Source: Lachnospiraceae bacterium UBA1748 (GTDB taxonomy: Bacteria > Bacillota > Clostridia > Lachnospirales > Lachnospiraceae). Taken from it: a DNA stretch of 8,599 nt. This document shows, one piece after another, positions 6,506 to 8,599 of the stretch. The stretch spans positions 1 to 8,599 of the forward strand of contig DCHQ01000092.1 in NCBI GenBank assembly GCA_002314855.1, given 5' to 3'. Numbering within the stretch: position 1 is the stretch's first letter; each line of letters starts with the position of its first letter. The position numbers and the translations under genes were made by a program. The notes under the pieces were generated by a model that saw only the letters and a program-made list of their open reading frames with translations, was not told where the DNA came from and ran no database searches.

Positions 6506-6512
6506 TAATAAA

Positions 6513-6584
6513 TGTTCCCAGCGGGAATCGAACCCACAACTACAGCTTAGGAGGCTATTGTTATATCCATTTAACTATGAGAAC
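6513..6584 (-). tRNA. tRNA-Arg, anticodon CCU
   Basis: The 72-nt cloverleaf can be folded by eye. The acceptor stem is GTTCTCA with TGGGAAC (one T-G pair). The D-stem is GTTA/TAAC. The anticodon stem ATAGC/GCTGT encloses the loop CTCCTAA, giving anticodon CCT, which reads AGG (Arg). The variable loop is 4 nt. The T-stem GTGGG/CCCGC carries the loop TTCGATT. The discriminator base is A. No CCA is encoded (the next bases are TTT), so CCA must be added by tRNA nucleotidyltransferase. It is a single tRNA gene with its own promoter and terminator. Confidence 0.96.
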
Positions 6585-6602
6585 TAGCCAAAATCCTCTA
6601 TC

Positions 6603-6632
6603 ATTCTAGCATACTCTACTATATATGTGAAA
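6603..6632 (-). promoter_or_regulatory. Promoter of tRNA-Arg
   Basis: On the minus strand, TTTCAC (complement of 6627-6632) is followed after 18 bp by TAGAAT (complement of 6603-6608), and TGC directly before the -10 box makes it an extended -10 element. The start of transcription would be near 6596, about 12 nt before the mature tRNA 5' end, a normal distance for RNase P processing. Confidence 0.55.
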
Positions 6633-6648
6633 CATTAATCACATATAT
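6621..6648. repeat. Perfect inverted repeat between the divergent tRNA and sigma-factor genes
   Basis: ATATATGTGA (6621-6630) and TCACATATAT (6639-6648) form a perfect 10-bp dyad around AACATTAA. It overlaps the -35 box of the tRNA promoter and lies about 100 bp upstream of the sigma-factor ATG. It is AT-rich and has no T-tract that fits a terminator, so a protein-binding site is more likely than a transcript hairpin. The binding protein is unknown. Confidence 0.6.
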
Positions 6649-6751
6649 TTTAGTCCTTCTGAAAATAATATGATAAAATTTCAAATGCATTGTCACATTG
6701 TGGATTTTATATTCGAATCTATTAATGTAACCAAATGAAAGGATTGACTAA

Positions 6752-7315
6752 ATGCGCATGAAGAATCCAACTGATCAAGAATTACTTGATCTACTACAAA
6801 AAGATGCATCAGCTGGAATGAAACTGCTAATAGATATTTATTCTGGACTGATATATTACATTGTTGAAAAAAGACTGATTGATCGCCAGCAGGACATCGA
6901 GGAATGTGTATCTGATATATTCATGGAATTCTACGAAAAGCTTGGCGCACTTGATCTTAATAAAGGAAGTATAAAATCATACCTTGCAATCATCGCCTCA
7001 AGAAGAGCTCTGGATCGTTTCCGTAGCATTAGTACCAGAAAAGAAGACGAGCTAGATAATTTTGACCAATTGGTAGATAATGCCAACGGTCCAGAGCAAG
7101 ATCTTCTCCTGAGTGAGAGAAGAAAAACTCTTCTCAGTGAAGTAAAAAAGCTTGGCGAGCCTGATAGCACCATTTTATATAGAAGATTTTTTCTGACACA
7201 GTCAGTTTCAGAGATAGCTGGATCAATAAACATGAAAAGCAACAGTGTAAGCAAACGTATCTCAAGAGCTCTTGATACATTAAGAGCCCAGTTGGAGGAA
7301 TATGGCTATGAGTAA
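6752..7315 (+). CDS. ECF-type RNA polymerase sigma factor (sigma-70 family)
   Basis: This 187-residue protein has the two-domain layout of extracytoplasmic-function sigma factors, which direct RNA polymerase to a small set of stress or envelope promoters. Region 2 spans about 24-92. DIEECVSDIFMEFYEKL (48-64) corresponds to the core-binding part, and GSIKSYLAIIASRRALDRFR (72-91) to the -10 recognition helix. A linker with NGPEQDLL (112-119) follows. Region 4 (about 124-181) contains the helix-turn-helix: ILYRRFFLTQSVSEIAGSIN (141-160), then MKSNSVSKRISRALDTLR (161-178), which should read the -35 element. AAAGGA (6738-6743) stands 8 nt before the ATG at 6752 and fixes it over the in-frame ATG at 6758. 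TGATAAAAT at 6671-6679 could be an extended -10 promoter, without a clear -35. The gene overlaps the downstream membrane protein by 8 nt, the usual sigma/anti-sigma arrangement. Confidence 0.93.
   Translation: MRMKNPTDQELLDLLQKDASAGMKLLIDIYSGLIYYIVEKRLIDRQQDIEECVSDIFMEFYEKLGALDLNKGSIKSYLAIIASRRALDRFRSISTRKEDELDNFDQLVDNANGPEQDLLLSERRKTLLSEVKKLGEPDSTILYRRFFLTQSVSEIAGSINMKSNSVSKRISRALDTLRAQLEEYGYE
7294..7299 (+). promoter_or_regulatory. Shine-Dalgarno that sets the anti-sigma start
   Basis: GGAGGA inside the end of the sigma gene lies 8 nt before the ATG at 7308 but only 2 nt before the in-frame ATG at 7302, so 7308 is the likelier start. Confidence 0.75.
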
Positions 7316-8599
7316 ATACAATATAGATGAAGAACTCATGAAGGCTTTTGAAGATGCATCCTTAGAAGACATTAATAAAATAATGGAGGATGTTGATCCT
7401 AGCGAATTCGAGATTACTAATACTCTTGCAAAGCGCAGGATCCAAAAGAATGTTATGACAAGACTAAAAAGTAAGACTAGAAATAATTTTAAAGGACTGG
7501 GATATGTCGCAGCAGCAGTAATAATAGTATTATCTGGCATTGTCTTCTCACGCACAGAAGTTGCTGCCACGATGTTTGATAACATATTCTCATTTGTACC
7601 TGGCAAAGGTATCGTTGAGACTGAGGAAGAAGAGGGCTCAGATGTATCCGTTCCAACAACTATCTATGAATTAGTTGAAAGAGGCAAAAGAGATTCCAAC
7701 GATTTCTGCAGCGTAACCTATAACTACGGTACAGCTAGTGGAGACACACTGGAACTATCGTATAATTTTAGAATTTTGAACTTTGACCTTGATGCTTATA
7801 GCTCCATCTACATGAACGCCAATGACACAAACGAAGACCCTACTATAACTCTTCAAAAATTCGTAGATTTCTATAATGGTCTTGGTTATGAAGATTACGT
7901 GACTTATACAGATAACTTAAAAATGAATTATTGGGAATCTATAAATGGAGTTCAATCCAGTCTCTACTCTGGTGATACTATCTGCCCTAGATTATCCTCA
8001 TCACTATCCTTTGGTGAAGTTGGTGGAGGCATAGAAGGTGTAGTTATTGAAACCTATGATATCAGCGGTGCTCCTGCTTCTGAAGGAAGTGCTTATACAC
8101 TTAAAATCAATGATTTTGAATCAACATTTACAGTTTCTTCGGTCAGCAAATATGCATCAGAAGATGATTTATTAAGCGAAAATAACGCTGTAACATGCGA
8201 CAATATCCAAATGATATGTGATACTCACTGGGAGGATGAATGGCTTATTGCTGATTTCTATATAACTGATATGGGTGATTATGCTTCTGTCAACTCATTA
8301 TGGCCATGGGATACAGATGGCACTTATCCTTATGCCGAAATAGGTGGAAAAGAATATGATGCCTATAACACTGATATATATACGTACGATGGTAAAGACG
8401 GTCGTCCATTCCAGTTTGCATTTGAAATACCTGAAAAAGAGCGAAGCGGCGATATTACAATTCATATAGATGCACTTGAAGTCGCAGCCACTATTGATCC
8501 AATTCAAATCGATTTTTCAGGCAAGGGTGATGGTGAGTTTGATATCAATAATACTATCGCCACACCATACGGTGATATTATTCTTACAAAAGGCTTTAA
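7308..8599 (+). CDS. Probable membrane anti-sigma factor for the adjacent ECF sigma factor (cut by window edge)
   Basis: The frame is open from 7308 to the window end (430 codons plus two bases), so the C-terminus is missing. Residues 1-60 are charged and cytoplasmic (MSKYNIDEELMKAFEDAS, then AKRRIQKNVMTRLKSK). Residues 63-81 form one membrane helix (GLGYVAAAVIIVLSGIVF), and the remaining 350 or so residues should be outside. Just after the membrane, EVAATMFDNIFSFVPGKGIVE (84-104) followed by an acidic run resembles the juxtamembrane segment of DUF4179-type anti-sigma proteins of Clostridia. This is from memory and not searched. No HxxxCxxC zinc motif is present, so it is not a ZAS-type anti-sigma factor. 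The ectodomain is rich in Asp, Tyr, Ser and Thr with predicted beta character, suited to sensing an envelope signal. The 8-nt overlap with the sigma gene implies coupled translation and balanced amounts. The anti-sigma role is inferred mainly from topology and position. Confidence 0.8.
   Translation, partial: MSKYNIDEELMKAFEDASLEDINKIMEDVDPSEFEITNTLAKRRIQKNVMTRLKSKTRNNFKGLGYVAAAVIIVLSGIVFSRTEVAATMFDNIFSFVPGKGIVETEEEEGSDVSVPTTIYELVERGKRDSNDFCSVTYNYGTASGDTLELSYNFRILNFDLDAYSSIYMNANDTNEDPTITLQKFVDFYNGLGYEDYVTYTDNLKMNYWESINGVQSSLYSGDTICPRLSSSLSFGEVGGGIEGVVIETYDISGAPASEGSAYTLKINDFESTFTVSSVSKYASEDDLLSENNAVTCDNIQMICDTHWEDEWLIADFYITDMGDYASVNSLWPWDTDGTYPYAEIGGKEYDAYNTDIYTYDGKDGRPFQFAFEIPEKERSGDITIHIDALEVAATIDPIQIDFSGKGDGEFDINNTIATPYGDIILTKGF

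Noticed and set aside
6513..6584. tRNA-Arg as an integration (att) site of a mobile element
   Set aside because: No integrase gene, no second copy of the tRNA 3' end and no foreign-looking segment is seen in the window, and the tRNA is directly followed by its own terminator.
6931..7606. Two minus-strand ORFs opposite the sigma and anti-sigma genes
   Set aside because: Both lie antisense to genes with clear domains and ribosome sites; their Ser/Leu-rich composition is typical of antisense reading.
8298..8507. Minus-strand 69-codon ORF near the window end
   Set aside because: It lies antisense to the continuous anti-sigma reading frame, which runs off the window; no ribosome site is visible.

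Overview
This looks like ordinary chromosomal sequence from an AT-leaning Gram-positive anaerobe of the class Clostridia, most likely a Lachnospiraceae-type bacterium. That placement is inferred from the gene content (a UPF0371/DUF1846 protein, a Gram-positive style prepilin, a KapD-like exonuclease, a YcxB-like protein, and an ECF sigma factor with a membrane anti-sigma factor), from the strong Shine-Dalgarno sequences of most genes, and from the base composition. I see no transposase, integrase, phage gene or CRISPR array.

Layout. From 1 to 3322 four genes lie on the minus strand and read leftward: trmB (tRNA m7G46 methyltransferase), an orphan type IV prepilin-like protein, a 515-residue two-pass membrane protein with a long low-complexity, probably cytoplasmic tail, and the N-terminal part of a UPF0371/DUF1846 protein cut by the window edge. 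The gaps are 31, 48 and 76 bp with no convincing internal terminator, so they may form one transcription unit. A 146-bp divergent region (3323-3468) separates trmB from a plus-strand D-Ala-D-Ala carboxypeptidase gene. That gene has a near-consensus sigma-A promoter so close to the ATG that the mRNA is predicted to be leaderless.

The carboxypeptidase converges on a minus-strand pair: a KapD/ERI-1-like DEDDh exonuclease followed by a YcxB-like membrane protein. The convergent genes are 5 bp apart and share a bidirectional terminator whose stem arms lie inside both coding ends. Upstream of the exonuclease, on the same strand, is tRNA-Arg(CCU) with its own promoter and a strong terminator. The terminator ends only about 15 bp before the exonuclease ATG.

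From 6752 to the end, reading rightward, is an ECF-type sigma factor overlapped by 8 nt by a single-pass membrane protein, the probable anti-sigma factor, which runs off the window. The region between the tRNA and the sigma gene holds a perfect 10-bp inverted repeat (TGTGA-N8-TCACA core) that overlaps the tRNA -35 box.

Functional themes are tRNA biology (TrmB, tRNA-Arg), the cell envelope (carboxypeptidase, pilin-like protein, membrane proteins) and envelope signalling (ECF sigma/anti-sigma). The least understood part is the prepilin plus two-pass repeat-tail protein pair. I see no clear new multi-gene system and rate the novelty claims accordingly.
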